Source of the DNA: Planctomycetota bacterium
GTDB lineage: Bacteria > Planctomycetota > PUPC01 > DSUN01
Length of the DNA: 6,043 nucleotides
Assembly: GCA_016872875.1 (NCBI GenBank)
Contig: VGYW01000485.1
Location: forward strand, 1-6,043
Direction of reading: 5' to 3'
Shown piece after piece: positions 6,029-6,043 of this stretch. The notes under the pieces were generated by a model. The model was not told where the DNA came from, ran no database searches, and worked only from the letters and a program-made list of their open reading frames with translations. How positions within the stretch are numbered: position 1 is the first letter of the stretch; each line of letters opens with the position of its first letter. Position numbers and translations under genes: made by a program.

Positions 6029-6043
6029 GCAACCTGCCCATTG

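Overview
This is a GC-rich bacterial window (about two-thirds GC by eye) with strong third-position GC bias, which leaves long meaningless reading frames open opposite the real genes. The mix of large secreted carbohydrate-active proteins, a divergent cytoplasmic uroporphyrinogen-decarboxylase-like (URO-D) protein and repeat-rich gaps suggests a Planctomycetota or related PVC-group organism, probably uncultivated. That placement is inference from gene style; no marker gene is present.

Layout. Minus strand, reading leftwards from about 2070: a possible promoter, a 39-codon small ORF (2000-1881), then a large secreted clan GH-A-like glycoside hydrolase starting at GTG 1870 and running off the left edge. 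The small ORF stop codon overlaps the hydrolase ribosome binding site by one base, so the two look translationally coupled. From 2001 to 2336 lies a divergent intergenic region holding a compound palindromic repeat (2131-2217) between two outward-facing promoter-like sequences. Plus strand: an 804-residue exported protein with an N-terminal beta-rich half, an Ig-like domain and a C-terminal beta-propeller of the BNR_4/Asp-box type (2337-4751). After 29 bp comes a 377-residue URO-D superfamily protein (4781-5914). The remaining 129 bp are non-coding and carry two tandem repeats and an inverted repeat.

How the genes may work together. The hydrolase and the propeller protein both have export signals and probably act on a polysaccharide or glycoconjugate outside the cytoplasm. 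The propeller has a His/Tyr/Arg cluster reminiscent of ulvan-lyase-type propellers, so it may be a lyase or a glycan-binding or glycan-cleaving protein. The URO-D-like protein is cytoplasmic and, judged by its changed metal-site motif, probably not a haem-pathway enzyme; it may process a small product of the same catabolic route. No defence system, CRISPR array, RNA gene, transposase or integrase is visible. The unusual items are the coupled small ORF, the clover-leaf-like repeat between divergent promoters, and the atypical URO-D metal site.
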